From Paracoccaceae bacterium (GTDB lineage Bacteria; Pseudomonadota; Alphaproteobacteria; Rhodobacterales; Rhodobacteraceae), in assembly GCA_011523445.1 (NCBI GenBank), contig WTGT01000304.1:1-6700 (forward strand): 6,700 bases of DNA, in the 5' to 3' direction. The translations under genes and the position numbers were made by a program. How positions within the stretch are numbered: position 1 is the stretch's first letter; every line of letters starts with the position of its first letter. The notes beneath the pieces were generated by a model. That model was not told the origin of the DNA. It did not search any database and worked only from the letters and a program-made list of their open reading frames with translations. Below are positions 1 to 6,700 of the stretch, in pieces.

Positions 1-766
1 GACTTGCACCGATTTCATCTCCTGTCTGAAGACAGATACCTAAATCCTTGCGCATCCAGTCAACGGCAAAACCAAAATCGAACTCACCATCAATCATTGT
101 GGAGTATCGGTTTTCCATTTGCCAAGAACCAGCAGCACCCTTGGATATGACCTCGACTACCTTCCGGCCATCCAAACCTGCCCTGTCCGCAAAATTCAAG
201 CCTTCGGAAAGCCCCTGCAAAATACCTGCAATACAAATTTGATTAACCATCTTGGCAAGTTGGCCAGCACCGGTTGTTCCCATCAATTTGCAAACCCTTG
301 CATAACAGGCCATGATCTTTTCTGCCTGATCAAATATATCCTGGTTTCCTCCACACATGATTGAAAGGAGGCCATTTTCTGCACCTGCCTGACCACCCGA
401 TACGGGTGCATCAATGAAACCTATTCCCCTAGGTTCAAGTATTTCATGCAATTCACTGGTCACTTTTGCCGAGACAGTCGTATGATCAACGAAAATTGAT
501 CCTTTCTCCATACCAGCAAAAATTCCATCTTCACCAGTACAAACTTCCCTCAAATCATTGTCATTACCGACACAGGTGAATACAAATTCCTTGTTAAGGG
601 CAACTTCCCTTGGTGTATTTTCCTTGGTACCGGAATATTTTCGAACCCATTCATCTGCCTTTTCCTGCGTTCGGTTATAAACACTAACCTCATGCCCAGC
701 ATTCTTGAGGTGTCCTGCCATGGGAAAGCCCATGACCCCTAGTCCAACAAATGCGACTTTAGCCAT
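1..766 (-). CDS. NAD(P)-dependent oxidoreductase, 3-hydroxyisobutyrate dehydrogenase family (partial, C-terminus off the window)
   Basis: A cytosolic beta-hydroxyacid dehydrogenase that would oxidise a beta-hydroxyacid, or reduce the matching semialdehyde, with NAD(P). The reading frame stays open from an ATG at 766 to the window edge, giving 255 residues. Family members are usually about 290-300, so roughly the last 40 are missing. Visible motifs are the Rossmann dinucleotide loop GLGVMG at residues 8-13, the substrate-binding DAPVSGG at 119-125, the catalytic Lys172 with Asn175 in GAGQLAKMVN, and WMRKDL with a second conserved Lys240. Asn31-Arg32-Thr33 at the end of the second strand, instead of an acidic residue, suggests NADP preference (inference). 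The start is supported by AAAGGA seven bases upstream (773-779). The family covers 3-hydroxyisobutyrate dehydrogenase, tartronate semialdehyde reductase and glyoxylate/succinic semialdehyde reductase; the sequence alone does not choose between them, so I give no symbol. It is divergent from the acylase gene. Confidence 0.93.
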   Translation of the reverse strand, partial: MAKVAFVGLGVMGFPMAGHLKNAGHEVSVYNRTQEKADEWVRKYSGTKENTPREVALNKEFVFTCVGNDNDLREVCTGEDGIFAGMEKGSIFVDHTTVSAKVTSELHEILEPRGIGFIDAPVSGGQAGAENGLLSIMCGGNQDIFDQAEKIMACYARVCKLMGTTGAGQLAKMVNQICIAGILQGLSEGLNFADRAGLDGRKVVEVISKGAAGSWQMENRYSTMIDGEFDFGFAVDWMRKDLGICLQTGDEIGAS

Positions 767-796
767 TTATTCATCCTTTCATTTCTTGGAAGCTCC

Positions 797-824
797 AGTA
801 TCAATTACCGAAAACATGCTTCAA
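797..824 (-). promoter_or_regulatory. Candidate sigma70-type promoter for the dehydrogenase
   Basis: On the minus strand, TTGAAG (819-824) is followed 16 bases later by GATACT (797-802), each matching the consensus at four of six positions. The -10 box ends about 30 bases before the dehydrogenase ATG, a sensible distance. Such matches occur by chance in AT-rich DNA, so this is only the best-placed candidate. Confidence 0.3.
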
Positions 825-969
825 ATTGAGTTTTAGATTTATTGGTCGGTGGATAATTTGTAAATCCAGTTTCGTACCTGATGAAAAAGTAATCACTTAG
901 GCTTTAAATCCAAGCCAATAAATCTCACCTTTCACTTGACGGTCTCAAAACGTAAAATAATTGGTTCAT

Positions 970-1000
970 TTGATTGGTATCCCGGATAAACTACCATAAT
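970..1000 (+). promoter_or_regulatory. Weak candidate promoter for the acylase gene
   Basis: CATAAT at 995-1000 matches the -10 consensus at five of six positions. The possible -35 boxes are poorly spaced: TTGGTA (974-979) gives a 15-base spacer and TTGATT (970-975) gives 19. It lies about 80 bases before the acylase start. TTGACG at 936-941 is another -35-like word but has no good -10 partner. Confidence 0.22.
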
Positions 1001-1078
1001 TTTCAATTTGGAATATACAGGTGTGGAAATTTCCTCCCTGATTAGATGTTAAAATAAAGAACTATTACAGACTTAGGT

Positions 1079-3536
1079 ATGCTTTTTCTATTTCGCTGGA
1101 TATTCAGGATATTAATGATCTTTGGATTTCTGATCATACTGACTCTAGGTGTTTTATATTACTTTTCGTCAAAATCATTGCCAGATTATACTGGTAACTT
1201 CAAGGTTCTGGGTATTACCAACCCAGTTGAGATCGTTAGAACCGAACATAATATCCCCCATATCTTTGGAACTTCTGACAGCGATGTGTTTTTTGCATTG
1301 GGGGTACGTTCATGCACAGGATAGACTCTGGCAAATGACCAATCTGCGTCGGGTTGCACAAGGAAGGTTATCGGAAATCTATGGAAATGAAACAATCGAA
1401 ATCGATGAGTTGATGCGTCGATTTGATCTTTATGATCTGGCTTCTAACTCCCTACCATTCCAGGACCAGCAAACCATTGAAGCGCTTGAAGCCTATGCTA
1501 GGGGGGTAAATACACACCTGAATTCGGTTAATTCAATCTGGAGGGGCAAAGGTGCACCGGAATTCTTGCTTTTCAGATCATCCATTCATCCTTGGACTCC
1601 CATTGACAGTCTTGCCATCCTGAACCTGCAGGCTGTCAGATTGGCTTCTCATCTGGAAAATGAAATCCTTGGACAAAGGATATTGTCAAAACTGGGACCG
1701 GAAAAACTCAAAACCATATTACCAGATGCCTACAGCCCCAACCTGATTCCTTTTGGCAATTCATCAACTCTGGAAATTGATGGTGGAGAAAATGAGGTTC
1801 AATCCGAAGAAGATGTCGATGGGTTGAATATTGGTGAGGTTCTCGGATTTGGGGGCGGTTCGAATGCCTGGGTTGTTTCACCTGAGAAAACAGTAAATGG
1901 CAAAGCCATTTTGGCTAGCGACCCTCATCTGGGATTGTCCGTTCCATCAATTTGGTATCTTGCCCGCCTAGAGTTGTCCAATGGTGGTGTGATTGGTGCT
2001 TCCATACCAGGTGTTCCGGCAATTATTGCTGGCAGATCATCGCATCTGGCCTGGGGTATCACCTTTGCCAATATTGATGATCAGGATCTTTATTTCGAGA
2101 AATTGGACCCAACCAACGACAATAGATATTTGACACCAACAGGTTTCAGGAATTTCAGAAACAGATTGTCTGACATTGAAGTAAAGGGACAGGCCTTACC
2201 AACTACCATTCAACTGAGCTGGTCAGAAAATGGCCCAGTCATACCAAAAAAATTCTACAATTTGAAATCAATTGTTCCCGATGGTCATGTAGCATCCCTT
2301 GCCTGGACACTTTTTGAACCCCAAAACACATCTCTCTCAGCTGCAATCGGACTTATGAAAGCCGCTACCATTGATGATGGTCTCCAGCACATGGGCAAGG
2401 CCCATACACCCGGTTTGAACTTTTTTATATCGGATGGTGATAATATCGCTTATCAATTGGTTGGAAAATCTCCCTTGCGAAGTTCTTTCCATGAAACCGA
2501 AGGGCGTTTGCCCTCGGCAGGGTGGAAATATAGAAACAGATGGTACGGATCAATACCATATGAAGATATGCCAAGAATCATAAATCCTAGTACCGGATAC
2601 CTTGCAAACACAAACAACAAACCCGTAGATCAGGAGTATCCCCATCACTTGAGTTTTTCCTGGAATGACACGAAAAGATACAAAAGGTTAAATAATATTC
2701 TCACAACAAGGCCCATCCATTCCAAGCAAAGTACCATTCAGACCCAAATTGATATTGTATCAGAAACGGCCAGGACTTTGGTTCCCCTATTCAGTCGCGG
2801 TATGGGACATTTGATAGGAGCCAATCCTGCTGATGAACAATCTGCTCTTAAAATCGATGCCTTGGGGTTATTGAATGACTGGGTAGGTGATATGGATCAG
2901 GATAAGGCTCAACCATTGATATATTCCCAGTGGCTGGTTTCAATATTTCGCTTGATAACCCAGGATGAACTCGGAACAATTTATGAGGATTATTCCTATC
3001 CCGATGCAGATTTCCTCGAACGGGTGTTCAGGGATATTGACGGTGCTTCCTCATGGTGTGATTTCATTCAGACTGAACGGGTTGAAGATTGTGACACAAT
3101 AGCCTCACTGGCCTTGGATGATACACTCAGGGCCTTGGTAACTTCCTATGGCGAAGATATCAGTTTGTGGAAATGGGGTGCGGCCCATCAGATAAACCAC
3201 GACCATACTCCCCTGGGTTCTGCACCATTAATGTCCTGGCTCAATATCAGATACCCGGGTTCAGGTAGTATAGATACCTTGAACAGATCATCCCCCAGTG
3301 GTGAATTTCCCGATATATTTTCATCCGATCACGGTGCCGGATACAGAGGGGTTTATGATTTTTCCAATTTGGATGAATCAGAATTTATAATCGCGACCGG
3401 ACAAAGTGGTCATCCCCTGTCGCAATATTATGATGATCTCAGCAGACATTTTGCCCAAAACAAATATCTCCGAATGTCCCTCAATCCCGATTTGGCTAGG
3501 TCCAATTCAATTGGAACCACCACCCTACAACCATAG
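1079..3536 (+). CDS. Penicillin acylase family protein (peptidase S45, Ntn hydrolase), interrupted by a one-base frameshift
   Basis: An exported N-terminal-nucleophile amidohydrolase that cleaves itself into alpha and beta subunits and hydrolyses an amide bond in an unidentified acylated substrate. The first frame (1079-1324) encodes 81 residues: arginines at 6 and 10, a hydrophobic stretch about 11-28 (signal anchor or signal peptide), then SLPDYTG and PVEIVRTEHNIPHIFG. It breaks at GGGGG (1300-1304). Removing one G joins it to the second frame and restores FALGYVHAQDRLWQM, giving 818 residues. Further motifs in joined numbering: autocleavage site GGG/SNAW with nucleophile Ser261; DPHLGLS; D333 and D336 in the calcium-site-like DDQDLY; catalytic Asn447 in LNFFISDG; HQINHDH near 703; DHGAGYR at 750-756; GQSGHP at 774-779. 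The beta chain would be 558 residues. ATG 1079 has a poor ribosome site. ATG 1115 (residue 13) has AGGA at good spacing but loses both arginines, so I prefer 1079 while leaving 1115 possible. As read, no complete protein is made. Substrate (beta-lactam, acyl-homoserine lactone or other) cannot be told. Confidence 0.9.
1300..1304 (+). other. Frameshift site: extra G in a GGGGG run
   Basis: Before this run the acylase reads in the frame of 1079 and ends at TAG 1322-1324. After it, the conserved sequence continues in the next frame for over 740 codons without a stop. Four Gs would encode Ala-Leu-Gly-Tyr-Val-His-Ala-Gln-Asp, the family motif. I see no classical programmed-frameshift features such as a slippery heptamer with a downstream pseudoknot or a rare codon beside a stop, so a sequencing or assembly indel, or a recent mutation, is likelier. 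Confidence 0.85.
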
Positions 3537-3543
3537 TCCCGGG

Positions 3544-5508
3544 TTAATTGATACCTAGTGCCTTTTTTCTTGAATAAGACCAAGTCATTATCAGGTGATC
3601 GACCATCAAACCGATAAATGAAACGATCAAGCCCAATACCAATCCTTTCCCCACATCAGTAAAGGAGAGAGCCCGTTGCATCTCCTGTCCCAAATCCTGG
3701 GTACCGATAAATGCAGCTATGATTACCATGAAAAGAGAAAACATGACTGACTGGTTTACCCCTACCATAATGGTCGGGATAGCCATTGGGAGACGAGCTT
3801 TGAAGAGTGTCTGATACTTGGTTGCACCAGACATCTGGGAAGCTTCAATGATTTGCGGGTCCACGTTCCTCAAACCTTCTACCGTATATCGGGTCAAGGG
3901 AACTGCAGCAAACAATACTACTGCTCCAATCACGGCCACATCATTAACCCCGAAGAGCATGACAACTGGAATGAGGTAGATAAAACTCGGAAAGGTTTGA
4001 AGGGTATCACATATAAGCAAGATCGTCTTGGAAGATCGATCACCAAAGCTGGCAAAAACACCCATCGGAAATCCTATTGTGGCTGCTATTATAACCGCTA
4101 CGGTAACGGTATAAACCGTAATCATGGTTCGGTCCCACCAACCGGAAATGGCAATCAGGGCAAAGAAGCTTGTACATATCAGAGCTGATCTCACTCCCCC
4201 TATTCTGAAACCAATGCATGCCAAGAGAGCAAGAACAGCTGTAAAGGGTACCCAAAGGTAAAAATTCCTCAAGGGTATTAATATCCAGGTAATAAGAAAC
4301 CACCTGATCCATTGTGTTACAGGATCAAGTGTGATTACCAACCAATCAACCCCGATCTCAATGGGAGAAGAAATTGAAAGGGCTTGATTTCTTTTTACCT
4401 CTTCAAGGATGGGAATGAATTTACCTAAAACCAGAAACAGCACGAACAAAACCAACCAGGAAAAGAAGAATTTGTGGCGTAGGAAGATGGAGGTCCCCTT
4501 AGGAAAATGAATCGGTTGCCGCTTGGCCCAAGCTTGGGTACACCTATCAAGTGTTATGGCAATGAGCACGATGGAAATTCCGATTTCCACCGATTGACCA
4601 ATTTTCAGGGATTGCAGGAGTTGCAGTAGCTTTTGTCCCAATCCAGGCATACCAATGAAACTTGCCAAGACTACCATTGCCAAACACTGCATGATGACCT
4701 GGTTTACACCAATAAGTATTTCTGTTCTTGCCGAGGGAATGCGGACAAATCTCAACAACTGCCATCCAGTTGACCCTGCCATTTTACCACCCTCTATAAC
4801 TTCAGGTGGTACACTTTTCAATCCCAAGAGGGTCATCCTAATCATCGGAGGTACGGCAAATATAACTGTTACAATTGCTCCGGCCTTGGGACCTACTCCA
4901 ATAAAGACAACCAATGGAATCATGTAGGCAAAATGAGGCATGGTTTGGGCCACATTAAGGATTGGATTCAGGATCCTTTCGAATATTTTGCTTCGCCAAG
5001 CAAGAGTTCCAAAAATTAGACCGATCAAAACCGATATCGGAGTTGCGACAATGATAACCGAAAGTGTTTCCATGGCCCACTTCCATTGTCCCATGACAGC
5101 TATCCAAATGAACGTCCCACCCGAAATAAGGGAAAGCCTCCAACCACCAAGGCTATACCCAAGTACAAAAGCCGTAGCCGCGATTGCAGACCATGGGATG
5201 GGACCAATGCGAGGCCACCGATGCTTGCCGTATAGGAGATTGGCTGTAATATCAAGTAACCACTCAACGCCCCCCGAGATGGCTCTTGATACATAAATCA
5301 GACCGAGATCATCCCTGAGAAAGACAAAAAAGAAATTGATCCAGTCGGCAAAGGGCAATACTAGGAATTCGGGAGGTCTGGTCAAACCTTCGGGAAAGAT
5401 TCCCTTGAATAACGCCAATACAAGCGTTATGGCTAGGAATATAAAGGTCCAATGCTTATTGTTCAGCCCTAGGAATCCGTTGGAAGATAAATTGGAACTA
5501 CCCAGCAT
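3544..5508 (-). CDS. proW: Glycine betaine/proline-type ABC transporter permease, tandem double-length ProW
   Basis: Inner-membrane channel subunit of a quaternary-amine (glycine betaine, proline betaine or choline type) ABC importer. The 654 residues hold two complete ProW-like copies head to tail, about 45-330 and 380-650. Each has its own binding-protein-dependent permease core and EAA loop, which docks the ATPase: PPEVIEGGKMAGSTGWQ near 234-250 and DPQIIEASQMSGATKYQ near 550-566. The halves align along their length, for example QTMPHFAYMIPLVVFIGVG with QTFPSFIYLIPVVMLFGV, and IGVNQVIM with VGVNQSVM. Hydrophobic segments are dense, including one near 21-36 and one in the linker near 345-363. 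Escherichia coli ProW is about 354 residues, so this is close to a doubled gene; one chain would supply both transmembrane halves (inference). Its ATG lies inside the end of the ATPase gene, with an 11-base overlap and no clear Shine-Dalgarno, suggesting translational coupling. The exact substrate is not determinable. Confidence 0.93.
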   Translation of the reverse strand: MLGSSNLSSNGFLGLNNKHWTFIFLAITLVLALFKGIFPEGLTRPPEFLVLPFADWINFFFVFLRDDLGLIYVSRAISGGVEWLLDITANLLYGKHRWPRIGPIPWSAIAATAFVLGYSLGGWRLSLISGGTFIWIAVMGQWKWAMETLSVIIVATPISVLIGLIFGTLAWRSKIFERILNPILNVAQTMPHFAYMIPLVVFIGVGPKAGAIVTVIFAVPPMIRMTLLGLKSVPPEVIEGGKMAGSTGWQLLRFVRIPSARTEILIGVNQVIMQCLAMVVLASFIGMPGLGQKLLQLLQSLKIGQSVEIGISIVLIAITLDRCTQAWAKRQPIHFPKGTSIFLRHKFFFSWLVLFVLFLVLGKFIPILEEVKRNQALSISSPIEIGVDWLVITLDPVTQWIRWFLITWILIPLRNFYLWVPFTAVLALLACIGFRIGGVRSALICTSFFALIAISGWWDRTMITVYTVTVAVIIAATIGFPMGVFASFGDRSSKTILLICDTLQTFPSFIYLIPVVMLFGVNDVAVIGAVVLFAAVPLTRYTVEGLRNVDPQIIEASQMSGATKYQTLFKARLPMAIPTIMVGVNQSVMFSLFMVIIAAFIGTQDLGQEMQRALSFTDVGKGLVLGLIVSFIGLMVDHLIMTWSYSRKKALGIN

Positions 5509-6541
5509 TGTTTGGCCCGATAAGTAACTCCAGAGCTTCTTGTCGGTTCAGGAATCCAAGGTTCTGACCATCACTGTCTTCAACTGGATAAAATTCAAAT
5601 TCCTCATTTACAAGGATTCTAGCAAGCTCCTGGATCGTTTTTTCTCCTGATATTGAAAAATTTGCAATACTGCCTTCAGGATCTCGGGTTGCCTGAAGCA
5701 TACCCCTGGCATGTACAACCCTAGCTTTTTCGATTTCCAAGGTAAATTTTGAGACATATTCTGTTGCTGGTTTAAGCACAATTTGATCAGGAGTATTGCA
5801 TTGCTCAATGGCACCATCCTTCATGATTGCTATTCTATCAGCCAATCTCAAGGCTTCATCAAAATCATGGGTAATGAAGACAATCGTTTTGTTGAGCATT
5901 CCCTGGAGCCGTAAAAACTCATCCTGCATTTCCCGACGTATCAGAGGATCCAAGGCGGAAAATGGTTCATCCAGAAACCAGATGTCAGGTTCAATGGCCA
6001 GACTTCTGGCAATACCAACTCTTTGCTGCTGCCCACCTGATAATTCTCTGGGATAATAATCCTCTCTGCCACCTAGACCAACCAAATCGATCATTTCCAT
6101 GGCACGCTCATGTCTTTCATGAACTCCCTGCCCTCGCATCTCCAATGGGAAGGCCACGTTGTTCAACACCGTACGGTGTGGCAATAAACCAAAATTCTGA
6201 AAAACCATACCCATTTTCTTGCGACGCAATTGAATCAGTTGGTTTTCCGACATTTTTCCGATGTCCTCGCCATCAACCCAAATGTTCCCCTTGGTGATAT
6301 CCAGAAGTCTGGCAAAGCAACGGACAAGTGTTGATTTTCCTGAACCGGAAAGCCCCATGATAACAATCATTTCACCTTCCGTAATATCCAATGAAACCTG
6401 CCTGACGGCAGCAATATACCCGTCTTCAACAATTTTTTCATAGGGCGTATCATCGGGAATACCCTGTAAATAGCCCTTCGGACTTCTCCCAAAGAGTTTC
6501 CAGATATTACTACACGAAATGACTGTTTTGGACTCTGTCAT
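5498..6541 (-). CDS. proV: Glycine betaine/proline-type ABC transporter ATP-binding protein (ProV/OpuAA-like)
   Basis: The cytoplasmic ATPase that powers the adjacent permease. All the ABC motifs are present in its 347 residues: Walker A GLSGSGKST 63-71, Q-loop Gln115 in VFQNFGLLPH, signature LSGGQ 167-171, Walker B DIWFLDEP 186-193, D-loop SALD 195-198 and the switch histidine His225 in THDFDEA. The N-terminal extension before the core (about 1-45, including YEKIVEDGYIAAV) and the FGLLPHRTVLNNVAFPLE stretch are typical of the ProV/OpuAA group. After residue 265 there is a tail of about 80 residues resembling one CBS-like unit (TIQELARILVNEEFEFYPV, then GFLNRQEALELL). The classic OpuAA and E. 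coli ProV (about 400 residues) end in two CBS domains, so this C-terminus is shorter. The start at 6541 has GGAAA about nine bases upstream. It is the first gene of the operon, overlapping the permease by 11 bases, and probably transcribed from the repeat-rich region at 6563-6670. Confidence 0.94.
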   Translation of the reverse strand: MTESKTVISCSNIWKLFGRSPKGYLQGIPDDTPYEKIVEDGYIAAVRQVSLDITEGEMIVIMGLSGSGKSTLVRCFARLLDITKGNIWVDGEDIGKMSENQLIQLRRKKMGMVFQNFGLLPHRTVLNNVAFPLEMRGQGVHERHERAMEMIDLVGLGGREDYYPRELSGGQQQRVGIARSLAIEPDIWFLDEPFSALDPLIRREMQDEFLRLQGMLNKTIVFITHDFDEALRLADRIAIMKDGAIEQCNTPDQIVLKPATEYVSKFTLEIEKARVVHARGMLQATRDPEGSIANFSISGEKTIQELARILVNEEFEFYPVEDSDGQNLGFLNRQEALELLIGPNNAG

Positions 6542-6562
6542 TCTTTATTTCCGAACATAACG

Positions 6563-6600
6563 CCTGTTAACCTGTAATCGTTAACAGATACCCTGTTATC
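6563..6600 (-). promoter_or_regulatory. Operator-like repeat cluster upstream of proV
   Basis: Four copies of a nine-base word sit within 38 bases. Three are on the plus strand: CCTGTTAAC at 6563-6571, CCTGTAATC at 6571-6579 and CCTGTTATC at 6592-6600. One is inverted: TCTGTTAAC read on the minus strand at 6580-6588. The first and the inverted copy form a perfect dyad, CTGTTAAC/GTTAACAG with an 8-base spacer (6564-6587). The cluster ends 22 bases before the proV start, just outside its ribosome site. Its form suggests a dimeric repressor or activator site controlling the transporter. In the transcript the dyad could also fold as an 8-bp stem with an 8-base loop. The regulator is unknown. Confidence 0.6.
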
Positions 6601-6608
6601 TATCAAAA

Positions 6609-6627
6609 TTTGAAATGGATTTTCAAA
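6609..6627. repeat. Perfect 7-bp-arm palindrome upstream of proV
   Basis: TTTGAAA (6609-6615) and TTTCAAA (6621-6627) are exact inverted repeats around the 5-base spacer TGGAT. It lies nine bases beyond the CCTGTWAWC cluster, on the far side from proV, and differs from it in sequence. It may be a second protein-binding site. Its minus-strand TTGAAA could also serve as a -35 box, but I see no good -10 at the matching distance. Confidence 0.45.
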
Positions 6628-6642
6628 CCGCAAGATAGGTTA

Positions 6643-6670
6643 ATAATATCAGAATATTTAAAAGGGTAAA
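6643..6670 (-). promoter_or_regulatory. Candidate sigma70-type promoter for the proV-proW operon
   Basis: On the minus strand, TTTACC (6665-6670; four of six consensus bases) is followed after 16 bases by TATTAT (6643-6648; five of six). Transcription would begin near 6636, leaving a leader of about 95 bases before proV. That would place both the palindrome at 6609-6627 and the repeat cluster at 6563-6600 downstream of the start, where a bound repressor could block elongation. The flanking DNA is AT-rich, so chance matches are easy. Confidence 0.35.
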
Positions 6671-6700
6671 ATGTAACTTCAGGATTGCTTGGGGTTAATT

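Larger units (their letters stand above)
767..1078. other. Divergent intergenic region
   Basis: This 312-base AT-rich gap lies between the starts of the dehydrogenase (leftward) and the acylase (rightward). All three frames on both strands are interrupted by stops, and I see no convincing small gene. It must hold the promoters of both genes; the best candidates are listed separately. A 5-bp hairpin, GGCTT/AAGCC at 900-916, lacks a U-tract and is too short to call a terminator. I see no riboswitch-like structure, tRNA or long repeat. Confidence 0.7.

Noticed and set aside
48..364. Short plus-strand frames opposite the dehydrogenase
   Set aside because: The minus strand reads continuously as a dehydrogenase with its catalytic lysines through this stretch, so the plus-strand frames are incidental.
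900..916. GGCTT/AAGCC hairpin as a terminator or operator
   Set aside because: It has only five paired bases and a seven-base loop, no U-tract on either strand, and lies between divergent gene starts where no terminator is expected.
1149..1304. Starting the acylase at ATG 1149 in the downstream frame
   Set aside because: The first 50 or so residues in that frame are unlike any acylase and lack a signal peptide. The alternative frame over the same bases encodes the conserved PVEIVRTEHNIPHIFG region, so the 1149 start only reflects the frameshift.
1289..1304. Programmed ribosomal frameshift in the acylase at TTTTTTGCATTGGGGG
   Set aside because: The needed shift is +1 at GGG-GTA. There is no stop codon or rare-codon pause at the shift site and no visible downstream stem that would drive it. 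A one-base indel explains the data more simply.
3853..4188. Plus-strand open frame of 111 codons antisense to the permease
   Set aside because: It lies wholly inside the strongly supported permease gene, has a low-complexity composition rich in Gly, Asn and Tyr, and shows no domain or ribosome site.
4940..5296. Plus-strand open frame of 118 codons antisense to the N-terminal half of the permease
   Set aside because: It is a shadow of the permease, with no recognisable motif and no context for a separate gene.
1..6700. A defence system, mobile element or CRISPR array
   Set aside because: No nuclease, transposase, integrase, toxin-antitoxin pair or regularly spaced repeat array is visible. 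All the large frames are metabolic or transport genes.

Overview
The window looks like a piece of a Gram-negative bacterial chromosome of moderately low GC, most likely an alphaproteobacterium, perhaps marine. This rests on gene content: a periplasmic-type Ntn-hydrolase acylase, a compatible-solute ABC transporter whose permease is a double-length ProW, and a beta-hydroxyacid dehydrogenase of the kind common in that class. No rRNA or other marker gene is present, so the assignment is inference. I see no tRNA, CRISPR array, insertion sequence, integrase or phage gene; it reads as ordinary metabolic and transport sequence with a few local oddities.

Layout from left to right. (1) Positions 1-766, minus strand: the first 255 codons of a 3-hydroxyisobutyrate dehydrogenase-family NAD(P)-dependent oxidoreductase, cut by the window edge at its C-terminus. 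(2) 767-1078: a divergent intergenic region with weak promoter candidates facing each way. (3) 1079-3536, plus strand: a penicillin acylase family (peptidase S45) protein with an N-terminal membrane anchor or signal peptide. It has every expected catalytic motif but is split by one extra G in a GGGGG run at 1300-1304. (4) 3537-3543: seven bases between convergent stop codons. (5) 3544-5508 and 5498-6541, minus strand: a two-gene operon in the order ATPase (ProV-like) then permease (ProW-like), overlapping by 11 bases. (6) 6542-6700: the operon's 5' region, holding a compact cluster of CCTGTWAWC repeats, a separate perfect palindrome and a plausible promoter.

Function. The ProV/ProW pair should form the membrane-bound core of an importer for a quaternary amine such as glycine betaine, proline betaine or choline. 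Because the permease carries two complete ProW copies in one chain, one permease and two ATPases could make the whole transporter. No periplasmic substrate-binding protein lies in the window and there is no room for one downstream, so it must be upstream of 6700 or elsewhere. The acylase and the dehydrogenase have no evident functional link to the transporter or to each other.

Most notable points: the single-base frameshift that separates the acylase's export signal from its catalytic domain, and the operator-like repeat cluster just ahead of proV. I found nothing that I would call a new biological system.
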